From positions 223,873-287,872 of the forward strand of contig JAIQDT010003840.1 in NCBI GenBank assembly GCA_021521415.1: a stretch of 64,000 bases of DNA, read 5' to 3'. Position numbers and translations under genes: made by a program. Position 1 is the stretch's first letter. Every line of letters starts with the position of its first letter. The notes beneath the pieces were generated by a model. That model made no database searches. It was not told where the DNA came from and saw only the letters and a list, made by a program, of their open reading frames with translations. Positions 10,803 through 22,741 of the stretch are shown in pieces. This stretch comes from Bidens hawaiensis. Lineage: Eukaryota > Streptophyta > Magnoliopsida > Asterales > Asteraceae.

Positions 10803-12889
10803 ATAAGGTTACGCGTTAAGTAGTTTGTCAGTTTGCATTGAGTGGGATGTTGCCCTTTTGTCTCCATTCACTTCAAACACTCTGAAAGTTTTACTCTTCA
10901 ATGCATGTTAGTAATACCCAATTGGGAAGCTTAGACAAAAACACCTGCTTAGTATTTTTGAATGGAAACCGATAAATTTATAATACATATAGAAAATTTT
11001 GAATGAAAACACATAAATTTACACTACTGAGCAATAAAAAAGGGTCCAGGGCCGTTAACCTTGCCACCTATGGTAATACTATATCTATTTCTTTTCTAAA
11101 CAATACATGATATAGAATTTTACTTTCAATTTGAAAACCATGAAACATAAACAACATGTGATACGATTGGAGTGAGCTTCTAATTCTTTTGGAAGCTCGA
11201 CATGGAATGATAATATCAGTTGTTCTAATTAGAACATATCTCAACTAAGATCCGATCTATGTTATTTTACATGATATGCCGTACAATGTTTACTTAACGA
11301 ATCTTATCTCATGTTAAAACAAAATCGGCACTTGTTTGTCATATAATGCCAAAAAATATCCGTTGACTTTTCTAATTGTTGTATGATGTATGTAATGTAA
11401 GTATTCAAATAGATAACTGATTCTCTTTATATGTTTGGATTTGAGACTTAAAAATACAACGCTAACACCATTCTAACACTATCGTGTAATTGTTCCATTG
11501 ATTAATAAATCATAACGGGATCCATTATCAATTGATTATGACATCATTCTTCATCAAATCATGTTTCAATTCCTACAAGTATCACTAATTTGATGTCTAA
11601 TTTCATGTTCATAATTGTTTTCACATGATTAGGGTTTTTGCAATTGTTTATGTTTATAGATATAATCAACACCCAAATCCCTAAATTAATCTCAACTATG
11701 TTTGTTATGGTTCTTGGTTCTATATTTCTATGTTTTCGGTTTATCTTTGTGTTTCACATTGTTTCCAATATTGGTTGTGAGTTTGGATATAATGGCCGTG
11801 TTGTGGAGTAAAAGTATACACATGTTATGAATTTATAAAACATGAATCCATGTAATAGTATGAGTTTGTTGAACAGAAAGAACCATGTAAAAGAATCCTA
11901 ATAATAAAACTTATTATGCAAATAAAATATTTTGGAAATAAGAAAACACAATAAATTAAACAAAACAAAGAAATTGGTGTAACAAAGAAAATGACACATG
12001 TAGCACTTTCTCTTTCTTTTATTTTACTTTTTTTCCTTCTCTGTGGGCTTAAAACAAAAAAAATACCTATACTTAGAGATATACCACCCACATTTTAGGT
12101 TTTTCTTTTAAAATTAAACGGGATAGTCACGTAGCCTCATATTTTACCTAACATATTTCGTATGTTTCATCTTAAGTTCCAATAATACCATACTTTACTA
12201 CCCAAATACTTATAGTACTGCTTTATGATACTCATTTCTAGCATTTGCTAGTGCTTACTTATATACGTATACCTAACATGTGAGGTGAAACATGGCTCAT
12301 GGACAATTAATGTGTGTTCCCATCACGTGTCTTTATTTTTGTACATCATATTCATTTCTCAACGATTTTATTTTAATATACGCGTCACATGTAACAATAA
12401 TATTTAATATTTATTTTTATCGGGTAATTTTTCAATTATGTCAAACACTTGTGTTGTGAAAATGCACTCAACAAAAAATAGAGATTCATGCCGTTGAAAA
12501 TTTGAGGGTCTTTGTATGCATGATTGAAGTACATGTGATCAGAGAAAAAGGAAATACATAATTGTATGGTTTAATAGTACATGTGATAATTAATATTGTT
12601 TTTTTAATTAATATATTTCCACATTACATCTTTTTAATATTTATAAAGAAGAGATGATGAGAAGACTAAAAAGTTAAGATTAATAGAAAATGATATGATA
12701 GTGGAAAATCAGTGAAAATTGAAAATCACGTCCACGATCTTACTACGCACCAAAGAGATTATATCCATCAAATATGTTACAATTTACAACTCAAATGCAT
12801 GTAACATGTATGAGAACTTTTGCATCAATTGCTTTCAATAGGTAATTTACAATTTAAGATGTTTAATTAGGTTATGTACTATCAATCAA
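10800..12889. other. Long AT-rich intergenic stretch
   Basis: More than 2 kb without a credible gene. The longest frame (11825-12091, minus) is hydrophobic low-complexity translation of AT-rich DNA and shows no family signature. Confidence 0.5.
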
Positions 12890-13020
12890 TCATACCCAGT
12901 AAAGTCCCACCAATAGCATAGCTATAAGTAGGGTCTGGGAAGGGTGGGATGTAGGCACACCGTACCTCTATCCACATGGATAAAGAGGTGGCTTCTAGAG
13001 AGACCCTCAGCTCTAACGTA
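12890..13020 (-). mobile_element. Au-like SINE fragment
   Basis: CCCACCAATAGC, GGGTCTGGGAAGGGTGGGAT and the following CCTCTATCC block match in order the 3' half of the two better SINE copies at 40.6 and 46.2 kb. This layout (CAGT..., GGGTCTGGGGAGGGTAGGAT, TACCTCTACC) is that of the plant Au-SINE family read in reverse. Only the 3' part is recognisable. No target duplication was found. Confidence 0.55.
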
Positions 13021-13061
13021 CATATGTATGAAGCAATACAAAGGAAATCAGAGTTCAAAAG

Positions 13062-13118
13062 TAATAATAGTAATAGTAATAGTAATAATAATAATAATAA
13101 CAATAATAATGATATTAA
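13062..13118. repeat. AAT/AGT trinucleotide microsatellite
   Basis: Repeated AATAGT then AATAAT units. The 62-73 codon frames across it are repeat translations. Confidence 0.9.
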
Positions 13119-13266
13119 TACTATTTATGTAGAGAAAATATTATTATGGTGTGTGACTAAAATAAGGTAAATAGAAGCCATAAGGTATTCTTTTCTCCCT
13201 AAAAATCCTTAACTTTAATTCTACTTCTCCAAAAATTCCTATCCTCAACCATGTCCTCGAAGATCA

Positions 13267-13385
13267 AATTGACTTATTAAATTTTACAGTATATAATCAT
13301 TTTTCATGGTTGAGGTTTATGTACTATGTACATATAAAACATCAATTGACTTATTAAATTTTACAGTATATAATCATTTTTCATG
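13267..13385. repeat. 42-bp direct repeat, 77-bp period
   Basis: The block from AATTGACTTATTAAATTTTA to TTTTTCATG occurs at 13267-13308 and again, apparently identical, at 13344-13385. Confidence 0.9.
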
Positions 13386-13880
13386 TGACATGGACTTTCT
13401 TCTACTAACTTCTATAAATAAATGTTTTTGTTGTCGATGTTGTAAAGTGTTCACCCACCACATGATCATCACTCATGTTCTCTCTATATAGTTTAATGTT
13501 TTTTTCTTTGTGTTTCATTCAATTAATGAATAGATCTAACCAAGATATTTTCTGACTTAAACTTGTACTTACAAACACATAATAAATACAGCTGTATTAA
13601 TAATGACACAAATGTTTATTTAGACTACCTTCTTATTATGCTCCACGTTCGCTACCACATCACCTCACCACCAAGCCCGTCAACGTCCCTTTATATCACG
13701 AGTCACGAGCGTCGGCTACCATCACTTGACCACCAAGCCAGCTCTCACAAATTGAGTTTTCAAGGGCACGCCCCTAGGCAAAGGCGGCCACTTCTCTATC
13801 CCAGCCAGCCGGCTTATTGTCATTCTCTTTTTTCCAATCAGTACTCCACAGTTCAAAGTCACCGACTAATGCGAAGATAC
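13386..13880. other. Intergenic stretch before the Tat element
   Basis: A 125-codon frame at 13563-13940 crosses into the LTR and shows no family signature. Nothing else supported. Confidence 0.4.
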
Positions 13881-13885
13881 ATGTA

Positions 13886-14911
13886 TGAAGAAACACTAAG
13901 TGACCCGGTGCAGATTATAGATAATCTGGGGGTTAAGTAATGTTTCCCACGAGAATGAGGTCCAACAGAGACGGTTGTTCTTCAGGGGACCTGCAAAACA
14001 AACACCGTAAGCTCGTCACTGAGAAGGGGGGGGGTTCCTCCTTGTGACCACCCTCCGGCGTGAGAATCAGACTAGATTGCTCTGAATATAAGTGTATATT
14101 AAGAGATTGCTAGATAAAAGGATAGCAGATGATCTTACCATTCCAAGATGTTGGAGTATTTATAGCCGAAGGTAGGTTTCCTAGAAGGTACAGCCGGCTG
14201 AATAGTATTCCTGTTCTACCAACAGTGGACTATGCACAGGCCATACTGGTTGGTGGATAGGTTACGGCCAACAGTAACAAAGTCGGCTGCACTATTCCAC
14301 CAACTGTAGATTATGCACGTCCCACCTACTGTGGATTATACGCAGGCCATGCTGGTTGGTGAATAGGTTACGGCCAACAGTAACACTATTCTACCAACTG
14401 TAGGCTGCGGACGCCCCTCAGTAAGAGTTGGTGAGTAGGCAGCGGCTAATAGTGACAAACAGTACTAGAGGGTGCTCCTCCTCGTACTGTTGTCGGTGAG
14501 CTGTCACCCTGTGATTGGCTCATGGGCTGTTCTGGTCAGATTGTCTGTCCTATCCATACCTTGGTAGGTATAGTACAAAAGATCTTTCAGAATCATACGG
14601 ACTGGCTCATTTTGGCGGGATTGTTCCCGCCTTGCTCATTCCTTCATGTGACTACTGAAGTAGCTATTGTCTTGTGCGTGTAGCCCTGCTGTCTGCGGGT
14701 AGCCTTCCCTGATGGCTTGTATCCGCAACTGCGGGAACAGGCGGGGTACTTCACCATTGGGAGGCTTTCCCTGCGTGTACAGCTTGAGTACTGCGCGTAA
14801 GGTTCTCTGAGCATTGTGGGTCCTGCGGGAGCAGATGGCCTTTGCGCAGACGTCCCTGTTCAAGGTGAGTCTTGCGGGACCAACTGGGCTCTGCTGGGAC
14901 CTACCTCTTCA
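13886..14911 (-). repeat. Tat 3' LTR (1026 bp)
   Basis: The LTR downstream of pol. On the minus strand it has an intact TATA box (CTATAAATA, about 14157-14166). The 75-codon frame at 14636-14863 recurs in the other LTR and is not supported as a gene. Just inside it the minus strand reads CTGGGAGGACT, a likely polypurine tract (about 14912-14925). Confidence 0.95.
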
Positions 14912-15304
14912 AGTCCTCCCAGTCCAATGTTCTTCTCATGAATGTTTAATAAAGTGAGGTGAACTTTTGGACTTTAAGCAAGGGGTTTTGAAAAGGGTTT
15001 TTAGTTTTAAGGTTCTCCGTGGGGATTCTTCCCGCGGGTTTCCTAATGTCACTTGCAAAAATTCCCGATTTTTTTGCTTGATCTTTGGGTATGATGCGGG
15101 TAGGTATGTAACCTTCTCGCAAGTCAGGAGCGTTGAGTCTTACTTGTATATAGTCTCCCTGGGGTTCTGGTGGTTTTCAACATAGTGATCAATTATGCTA
15201 AGACCACCAATTCCATCACGGAGTTTCAAACAATATAATTCTCGACGTTCCCGTTATGCGGGGGTGTTATTCCTCTATCCGCAAGCATTGCCCAGAAGAT
15301 CCTT

Positions 15305-15590
15305 CTTGGTTTCAATTCTCTGCGGGGCGCTAGGTATGTGAAGGGTTTTGCCTTAACACTACCCGCGCTCGTCTTACGGTTACTTTACTTCCAAGGTACT
15401 GGGTCCATTCCCTGCGGGTGCTAGGTATGTGAAGGGTTTTGCCTTAACACTGTACCCACACCCGGCTTATGGTTACTTGGTTGCCAAGGTATTCTTGGCT
15501 TTCAATTCCCTGCGGGTGCTAGGTATGTGAAGGGTTTTGCCTTAACACTGTACCCGCATCCGTCTTACGGTTACTTGTTTGCCAAGGTAA
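15305..15590. repeat. Three tandem ~95-bp repeats upstream of the antisense gene
   Basis: Each unit contains GCTAGGTATGTGAAGGGTTT, then TTGCCTTAACACT, then TACGGTTACTT and CCAAGGTA. Three units start near 15305, 15400 and 15493. They lie between the 3' LTR and the promoter of the antisense gene. Confidence 0.88.
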
Positions 15591-15862
15591 GGGTTGTTTT
15601 CCCGCTTACTTTTGAATCTTTTTTGAATTTTGAATTTCGAAATTCGAAGAGCTGGTGGAAAGATAGGAACAGTCCAAACATCTGAAACGTCGTGCGACGG
15701 TTTCTTCTGACTGTGTCAGGACGTGCAGGAAGTTATGGTGACGTGACAGTACATGGTCATTCCAGACGCTTTTTCAGGCGCGTGGGCGCGATTTTTCGGG
15801 CGCGTGGCCGCGAAATTAATGGTGTGCGTCCTGTCAACAGCTGTTGCCAGCTTGCTTTTTGC

Positions 15863-15868
15863 CACGTG
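15863..15868 (+). promoter_or_regulatory. G-box (CACGTG)
   Basis: CACGTG inside GCCACGTGTC, about 70 bp upstream of the TATA box of the antisense gene. This core is bound by plant bZIP and bHLH factors and is common in light- and ABA-responsive promoters. Function here is inferred from position. Confidence 0.45.
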
Positions 15869-15936
15869 TCATAGTTTCATTGCACCTTCGTTTTCTCTCT
15901 CTTCCGCATTAATTTCATCGCATTAATTGCGATTAG

Positions 15937-15944
15937 TATATAAA
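15937..15944 (+). promoter_or_regulatory. TATA box of the antisense gene
   Basis: TATATAAA lies 127 bp before the ATG at 16071, leaving a leader of about 100 nt. It points in the direction opposite to the element's own transcription, so the accessory gene appears to have a separate promoter. Confidence 0.65.
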
Positions 15945-16070
15945 GGGGGAGAGGGTTATTTGTAATCCACACTTTCATTCTTCTTCATCTTCATCTTCTT
16001 TGCGATTTCCGGCGAATACTTATCCTTTTCAGGCAAGCATTCTCCCGAAATCGTTTTCTTCTCTTACAAG

Positions 16071-19067
16071 ATGTCTCGTGATATCGATTCCACAGCTGAC
16101 GACAGTACTGCTGGTGAGTGCCAGTGTGCTCTTCCTGGCGATCTGTACCGGTATGTTGTCAGGAAGTTCATGCTCGAGTCTCTCGAGCCTGAGTTTCCTG
16201 AATCCCATCAGACCGTGTACGATGCCCCCCGAGGCAAGATCGGGGTTTATGCAGCATTCTTTGTCTATGGGAATCTTAGGTTCCCATTGACAAAGTTTGT
16301 TTACCGTGTCCTTGAGAGGCATGGTGTTCATTTGACCGAGTTGCACCCCATGGCGATCGCCAAGATTCGCCATTTCGAGTGGGTGTGCCGGATACTGGGC
16401 GTTGAGCCCTATGTTGACCGCCTGATGACCTTCTACACTTGGAGGTGCATCCAGGGGTGGTACACGCTGACGACCCGGATTAAGGGTTTGAAGATCTGTG
16501 CGACTGAGCGCAGTCTTCGCGCGTGGAAGAGGGAGTTTTTCTTCATATCCGCCCGCGCCATCCCCATTGCTATGAAATTCAAGAATGGGCAGGCCCTTCC
16601 CAGCCTTCACGCTTCCAGCTACCAGGAGGCGGAATGGTTTGCCCAGATATCTCGGGTCCAATCTCCGGTTTACCGGTTTGCGGAATCCGGGATGGTAATG
16701 TTGGGGATGAGCCGGGTGTGGAAGGAGGCTGATGCGCGCAAGATTCCGATCGTCCTCGAATACGGTTCGAACTCTGTTCCTTACGGTATGCCTTTTTCCC
16801 TTTTGTTGATTTTGAATTTCTTCTAACTTTTTCCTGTTTATTTCAGAGGGGAACGGATGGGTACTCGTGCTCTAGATGAGAACGAGTTGCCCATCCTCGA
16901 ACAAACGGCGGATCGGTTCGTGGAGGTCTATCCGCTAGGCCATGAGATCCTCAGTGCCTGTCGGCCAGGTAAGGCGCTCTTCGCCCCTCGACCTCTCAAT
17001 GCTGAAACCTCTGCTGGAATTCCTCTAATCGTATGTTCTGATGAGGAATCCGCAGATGGTCCTCCGCTGGTGCGGAAGAAGAAGGCTGCAGGCGGGAAGG
17101 GAAAGGAGAAGGTGGCCTCCACTGCCGATCCGGTGGCTCTGTCTGACTCGGAGACTGAGAGCGAGGAGGTGGCGGGGAATCCCGGTGGTGGTAAGACCAC
17201 AGCTCCGGAGGTTGCGACTGTCACCTCCGGAGAACCAAAGAAGACGACGGTGACCGGCGCAAAGAGGCCGGCTCCATCGGGTCCGTCCCCGCCTCTCCGT
17301 ACCTTTAGGCTCAAGAAAACCCGTAAGTACAACTTTCTTTTAGCTTTTATCTTCATAGCTTTATATGTTTTAATATTTTTCTTCTTTACGCAGGCGTGGA
17401 TGTTGGCGCATTCCAGGGTGAAGTGCCTAGTAGTACCTCTCCGCCAATGACGGTAGGCTTGGTCAGCCTACCTGAGGCGTCGACCCAGGCGCCTGCGCCT
17501 GCTTCCGCTGGATCAGTTGCTCACTCCTTTGAGCCGACTGTTCCAGCCGAGATGACGTCACCGCCGGCTGTGAGTGCGATTTTTACAGCATCCTTCACAG
17601 AGCCGGCGGTTACGATTGCTGCGGAATCTGCGGCAGTGACCGCAGTGGCGACCACGGCGGCTGCAACCATGCCCCCACCATCGGCAACGACGGCCGGCGC
17701 ATCAGGTACGCGTGGGGCTTCTCGCATCTCTCCGCCACCTTCCCATCTGCCTGACCTCTTGGATGGATTTCCATTGGGTTCAGGTGATGGGTTCGGCGGC
17801 TATCGGCCTGTAATTGACCCTACAGGTGCGTAGGGTTCTTTTGGCCTATTTTTCTGTATATATTTTTTATCATTTTTTCCTAACTGCTTTTTGTTTTTTG
17901 CAGTGTCGGATTCTAATGAAGTGTATGTTCCACGATGGAACATCCGCCGAGGAACAACCCTTCGTACCCCTGTGGAGTGCGTGGAATGGGCTCGCCACGC
18001 TGCTCCCCATGGTGCGTTGGGGGAAGCCATGGCTAGCTACCAGGAGGGTAGGCTAACCAACGAGCTTCGGGTTCTCCATGCCCGGATGCAGCCACGTGTC
18101 GAGCTGCTTTGTCGTGAAAACGACAAGTTGAAAGCAGCTCGCGCCAAGGAAGTATCTCAAGCGCGGGCTCTTCGGGAGGAGAACCAACAGCTGTCCGCAG
18201 CTGCCGCGGAGAAGGAGAAGGCCTTCAAGGCCCTCGAGGTTGAGGTTCAAGCGCGACTCGAGGCCCGCTCCAAGGCTGCCCAAGCTGTTAACGAACAGCT
18301 TCGGCTGGCTAAGGAGACTGCGAGGAACGCAACCGAGAGGGCCACCAAGGCTGAAGCCGTTGCTGAGCCTTTACGCGTGGAGAATGAGGAGCTCAAGGCC
18401 AAATTAGAGGCTCTCCAACGTGCTCATGATGCCTTGGCGATGGAAGATGCCAAGAAGCTCCAGGAGATCTTGGACCAGAGGGGCGTGCTTGACCATACCG
18501 AGCGGAAGCTTAAGGGCGTCGAAGAGGCTGCCGCAAAGGAAGTGCTACTTGCCAACCTTAACAAAAGCGAAGCCGAACGCGCCTGCACCCAAGCTCAAGC
18601 CGCCCTTCAAGAAGCTCTGGTTGCCAAGGAATGGCTTCTTCGAGAAGCATTGTCTCAGGTAAGTCTATCTTCATGTCTTCACGCTTTTCTTTGTAAATAG
18701 GGTGTTGACACTTGTATATTTTCTTATGTAGGTTGTGCATCGGGTCTTCTCAGAGACATCTTACGACGATGCTATGAGCGCAGCCCTCAATGCTTCTCAC
18801 GAGGATGGGGAACGGGTCGGCTTCCTGCTTGGTCTAGGGTTTGTTGAGAAAGGCGTCCCGCCATCCAACTTCCCTTTGTACAATGTAGATACTGAAGCCA
18901 TATATGACCAAGCAGTAAATCAATACGCCGCCTTCTCGCATCCGGTGGTGGAGAAGGTGAATGAAGTTGCTGCTGCTGATGACGGGCTAACTATCCTTAA
19001 TGCTTTCCTTGAACAGCCACGCTCTACTGACGGCGCTGGTCCAAGTGGAAGTGGCCCTGAAGCCTGA
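16071..19067 (+). CDS. Antisense accessory protein of the Tat element ('putative gypsy-type transposon' family), 5 exons, 903 aa
   Basis: The model is join(16071-16785, 16849-17322, 17394-17825, 17904-18658, 18732-19067). All four introns (63-78 nt) are GT-AG and the frame stays open to TGA for 904 codons. Exon 1 carries the plant domain annotated as putative gypsy-type transposon (Transposase_28), with FPLTKFVYRVLERHGVHLTE and WYTLTTR. Exons 2-3 are acidic, then Ala/Pro/Thr-rich linkers. Exon 4 is a long charged coiled coil (ENDKLKAARAKEVSQARALR and about 170 further residues). Exon 5 is a short globular tail (VFSETSYDDAMSAAL). It lies between pol and the 3' LTR, against the element's direction, as in other Tat elements with additional frames. 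Its biochemical role is unknown; despite the domain name no transposase chemistry is established. It is the only intact frame in the element. The splice sites are my reading and not confirmed by RNA. Confidence 0.82.
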
Positions 19068-19280
19068 TCCTGAAGATCCCTTCCCGCTGCTAGGATAGAT
19101 TTAGTTTGTATAGATTTACTTTCTTGTAGGCGGGTAGTTACCCGGCCATTCTTGTAACGAATATTTATGAAATGTAAATCTTTGTGCGGCTAAGACCGCT
19201 TGTTTCATTGGATTCCTTGCTTTATAAACGTTATATGACTTACATACTTTAGTTTAAATTAGCAATTTTCCAAGTGTTTA

Positions 19281-19885
19281 GAATAAGTTAACCTTTGAAC
19301 GTGGTAGATAGGTGTGAAGTTTTGCTTCCTCTTCCGTGATTGTGCGGGTAGGACCGTCACTTGCACGTAGTAGGATGGCTAAACTTTACCATCTGACCTG
19401 CGTGTAGGTTTTCCTCATCTTTGAGGATAAGTTAACCTTTGAACGTGGTAAATAATAGGTGTGAAGTTTTGCTTCCTCTTTCGTGATTGTGCGGGTATGA
19501 CCGTCACTTGCACTTAGTAGGATGGCTAAACTTTACCCATATCTGACCTGCGTGTAGGTTTTCCTTATCTTTGAGGATAAGTTAACCTTTGAACGTGGTA
19601 GATAATAGGTGAAGTTTTGCTTCCTCTTTCGTGATTGTGCGGGTATGACCGTCACTTGCACTTAGTAGGATGGCTAAACTTTACCCATATCTGACCTGCG
19701 TGTAGGTTTTCCCTTTTTTTTTTTTTTTTTTTTTTTTAGGATAACCTTTGAACGTGGTAGATGATAGGTTGAAGTTTTGCTTCCTTGTTCGTGATTGTGC
19801 GGGTAAGACCGTCACTTGCACTTACAAGGATGGCTAAACTTTACTTACATCATACCTGCGTGTAGGTTTCCCTTATTGTGTTTAT
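19281..19885. repeat. Four tandem ~145-165-bp repeats downstream of the antisense gene
   Basis: Units begin near 19281, 19424, 19574 and 19738, each with AACCTTTGAACGTGGTAGAT, GTGAAGTTTTGCTTCCTC, GTGATTGTGCGGGTA and CTGCGTGTAGGTTTTCC-like blocks. A 24-base T run (19714-19737) sits at the third junction. The array separates the ends of the convergently oriented antisense gene and pol. Confidence 0.9.
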
Positions 19886-20053
19886 GCGGGTTTTGCCGCC
19901 TTCCACACGTAACGACTTACTTCTTCCCGTTTATGCGGTGAATACCGGCACCAGTGGGAAGTTCATAAGTATAAAGGTAAACACATTATGAAAGGAGAAT
20001 CATTTCCATTAGAAGTGGCTCTAGGCCTTTTCTTTACAAGTTTTGGAATTGAT

Positions 20054-22165
20054 CTACATATAACATTTGCGTAATTGAGCTCCATTCCATGTTCTTGGGA
20101 TGGGAGTGCCATCGAGCCTTTCGAGCCGGTATGCGCCCTTTCCCAGGACTTCTTTGATAATGTATGGCCCTTCCCAGACCGGGGCCAGCTTTCCCGGGCA
20201 CTCTTGGTTTGAAGCCTCGTTGTTACGCAGTATGTAGTCTCCTATATTGAAGTTGCAGAGTTTTACCCGCGTGTTGTAGTACTTTTGCATTTGTCGTTTG
20301 TAGTTCTCTTCACGCACTGCGGCTAAGTCTCTGCGTTCCTCGGTTAGCATAAGATCCAACCGTCTTTCCGCATCATTGTCTTCTGGCTGACTCAAGACCC
20401 TTGGTGAGGGTAGACCAATTTCGACCGGGACCATGGCTTCAGTGCCATAAGTGAGGCTGAACGGGGTTTCTCCCGTACTGGCCTTCTTCAGCGTTCTGTT
20501 TGCCCAAAGGACGTGCGGAAGCTCGTCCACCCAGCCGGATCTGTGTTCCGATAGTCTCTTCTTGATGCCTTCGACAATGCTCTTATTTGCTCTTTCCACC
20601 TCACCATTACCTTGCGGGTGTGCCACTGAGGTAAAGGTGTGGGTGATTTGAAGTTCTTTTAGCCACTGTTGTAGCTTCTTGTCAGCAAAGTTGGTGCCGT
20701 TATCGCTCACCAAATTCTCTATCCACTTGGTGAAGTAGTCGATGGCTACCACTAGGAACTGAACATTTCCTGCTGCTGTAGGAAATGGGCCTGTCACATC
20801 GATGGCCCACTTCTGAAATGGCCATGAAGAAGTGACTGGAACTAGTTCATTCTTCGGGCGGTGCGTGTTGGGTGCGTAAAGCTGGCAAGACCTGCATTTT
20901 CTGATGTATGCCAGTGCATCCGTATGCATCCCCGGCCAAAAATATCCCGCGTTGTTTAGCTTGGCTACAACAGCGCGGGGACCTGCGTGTACTCCACAGA
21001 TGCCTTCGTGTACTTCCCTTAGGAGGTAGTCAGCATCTTGGTTGTCCACGCATCTTAAGAGTGGGCCAAGAAAGTTACGTCTGTAAAGGATGTCATTGAC
21101 GAGTTGATAATTCAGTGCTTTACAGCGTAGTTTTCTTGCCTGTGTTTTTGACTCTGGTAGTGTTCCTGCTGCAAGGTAATTTATTATTGGTGTCATCCAC
21201 GTTTCTGTACCGGTTTGGATGACACAAATTTCCTTGTGCGGGACTGATGGTGCTTCGAGGAGTTCAATGCGGATGTCCTTTCCCAAGTGGGTGAAGGCTA
21301 GTGATACAAGCTTGCTTAACGCATCCGCAGATTTGTTTTCGCTGCGCTTGACATGTATGACTTTACAATCATTAAAATCACGCATAAGGGTTTTTGCCTG
21401 GGCGAGGTACAGGGCCATTGTGTCGTTCACAGCCGTGTACGTCCCATTTATTTGGTTGGCCACCAGCATGGAATCCACGTGGGCTTCCAAGTTTTTCACT
21501 CCCATCTTACGCGCAATTCTCAATCCGGCCAAGAATGCTTCATATTCGGCTTCGTTATTCGTACTTGGAACATCCAACCGAATAGCGTAAGTATATTCTT
21601 GGCCTGCTGGATTGGTTAATTTTAACCCTGCGCCTGAACCCTCGTTACTGGCTGCTCCATCAGTGTAGAGTCGCCAGACATCATTGATGTCCTGTGCTGG
21701 GGAGGGTTGAGCCTCCTCCTGGCACTCTTTCTCCCGCGAAGCGGGGACTTCTGCAATAAAATCGGCCAGGACCTGGTCTTTTATGGCTGGTCTTGGCTTG
21801 TACTTAATTGCATATTCTCCCAATTCAATTGCCCATTTGGCTAGACGTCCCGATAATTCGGGTTTGCCTAGAACGTTTGAGAGTTTGAAGTTGGTGAGAA
21901 TGGTGATTGGGTGGCCCTGGAAATATCGTCTTAACCTGCGTGAAGCGTGTATATGTGCTAAGACCAATTTTTCGAGGGTAGAGTACCGGGTTTCTACGTC
22001 TGTTAGTACACGGCTAACATAATAGATTGGCATCTGGATGCCTTTTCGTTCTATTAGCAGGACTGCCCCGGTTGCTCTATCTGTTGCGGAAAGGTATAGG
22101 ATTAACTCCTCTCCCGCTTGTGGTGCTGTAAGTGTTGGGAGTTCGATCAGGCGTGACCGAATCTC
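20054..22165 (-). pseudogene. Tat RNase H, archaeal-type RNase H and integrase (integrase core deleted)
   Basis: The frame is open from the stop at about 22165 to 20054 (659 codons from the first Met at 22033). Residues are numbered from that Met. The gypsy RNase H end comes first (IYYVSRVL, LEKLVLA). The second, archaeal-type RNase H spans about 118-245: YTDGAASNEGSG (D124), NNEAEYEA (E161), HVDS (D187), SADALS (D237). Integrase follows: HHCC zinc module H342, H349, C380, C383, then D412 (AIDVTGPF), D444 (VSDNGTNF) and E480 (GEVER). D444 to E480 has the normal 35-residue spacing, but only 31 residues separate D412 and D444, where gypsy integrases have about 55-60. WIEN runs straight into LVSDNG, so about 28 codons were deleted in frame. 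The integrase should be inactive. Confidence 0.9.
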
Positions 22166-22741
22166 CTAAAAAGCTGCTTCCGTTTCTGGTGTCCAGCGGA
22201 AGTGCGTTTTCTTTAAGCAGTTTCTCAATGTTGACACGAAAGGAAACGACTTATCCGCATGGTTTGCCAAAAAGCGATTAAGTGCGACTAGTCGTCCATT
22301 CAGTGTCTGAGCCTGTTTGATGGTGGTAGGTGATTCCATTTTAACAATGGCTTCGACCTTTTCAGGGTTCGCTCTGAAGCCATCTTTAGTAACAATGACT
22401 CCCAAGAACTTCCCTTCTTCCATCCCAAATGAACACTTGCTCGGGTTGAGCTTCATGTTTATCTTTCTGAGCGTGTTGAAAGTTTCTTCAATGTCTTTCA
22501 ACATCGCTTCTGGCTCGGGGCTTTTGATGACCAAATCATCCATATAGACTTCCAAGTTTCTCCCGATTTGGGCATGAAACTCTTTGTCCATCAGTCGTTG
22601 GTACGTGGACCCTGCATTCTTAAGTCCGAATGGCATCATTTTATAACAAAATGTACCATCGGGCGTCCGAAATGCGGTTTTGTCCTGGTCATCTACGGCC
22701 ATGTGGATTTGATGGTACCCCTTAACGCATCCAAGAAGCAT
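22166..22741 (-). pseudogene. Tat reverse transcriptase, C-terminal half
   Basis: GYHQIHMAVDDQDKTAF, FGLKNAGSTYQRLMD and the active-site box YMDDLVIKS (catalytic YxDD intact) identify RT. It ends at an in-frame TAG after TEAAF; reading continues normally past it into the RNase H, so this is a point nonsense change. At its start it is one base out of frame with the upstream RT half. Confidence 0.9.

Noticed and set aside
13563..13940. 125-codon frame ahead of the Tat element
   Set aside because: Its last part is LTR sequence, so the frame is an artefact of the insertion.
14636..14863. 75-codon minus-strand frame, repeated at 26138-26365
   Set aside because: It is inside the Tat LTR and appears twice only because the LTR does. 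No family signature or initiation context.
16029..17356. Long minus-strand frames opposite the antisense gene (210 and 142 codons)
   Set aside because: Shadows of the plus-strand exons, explained by their GC-rich codon use.
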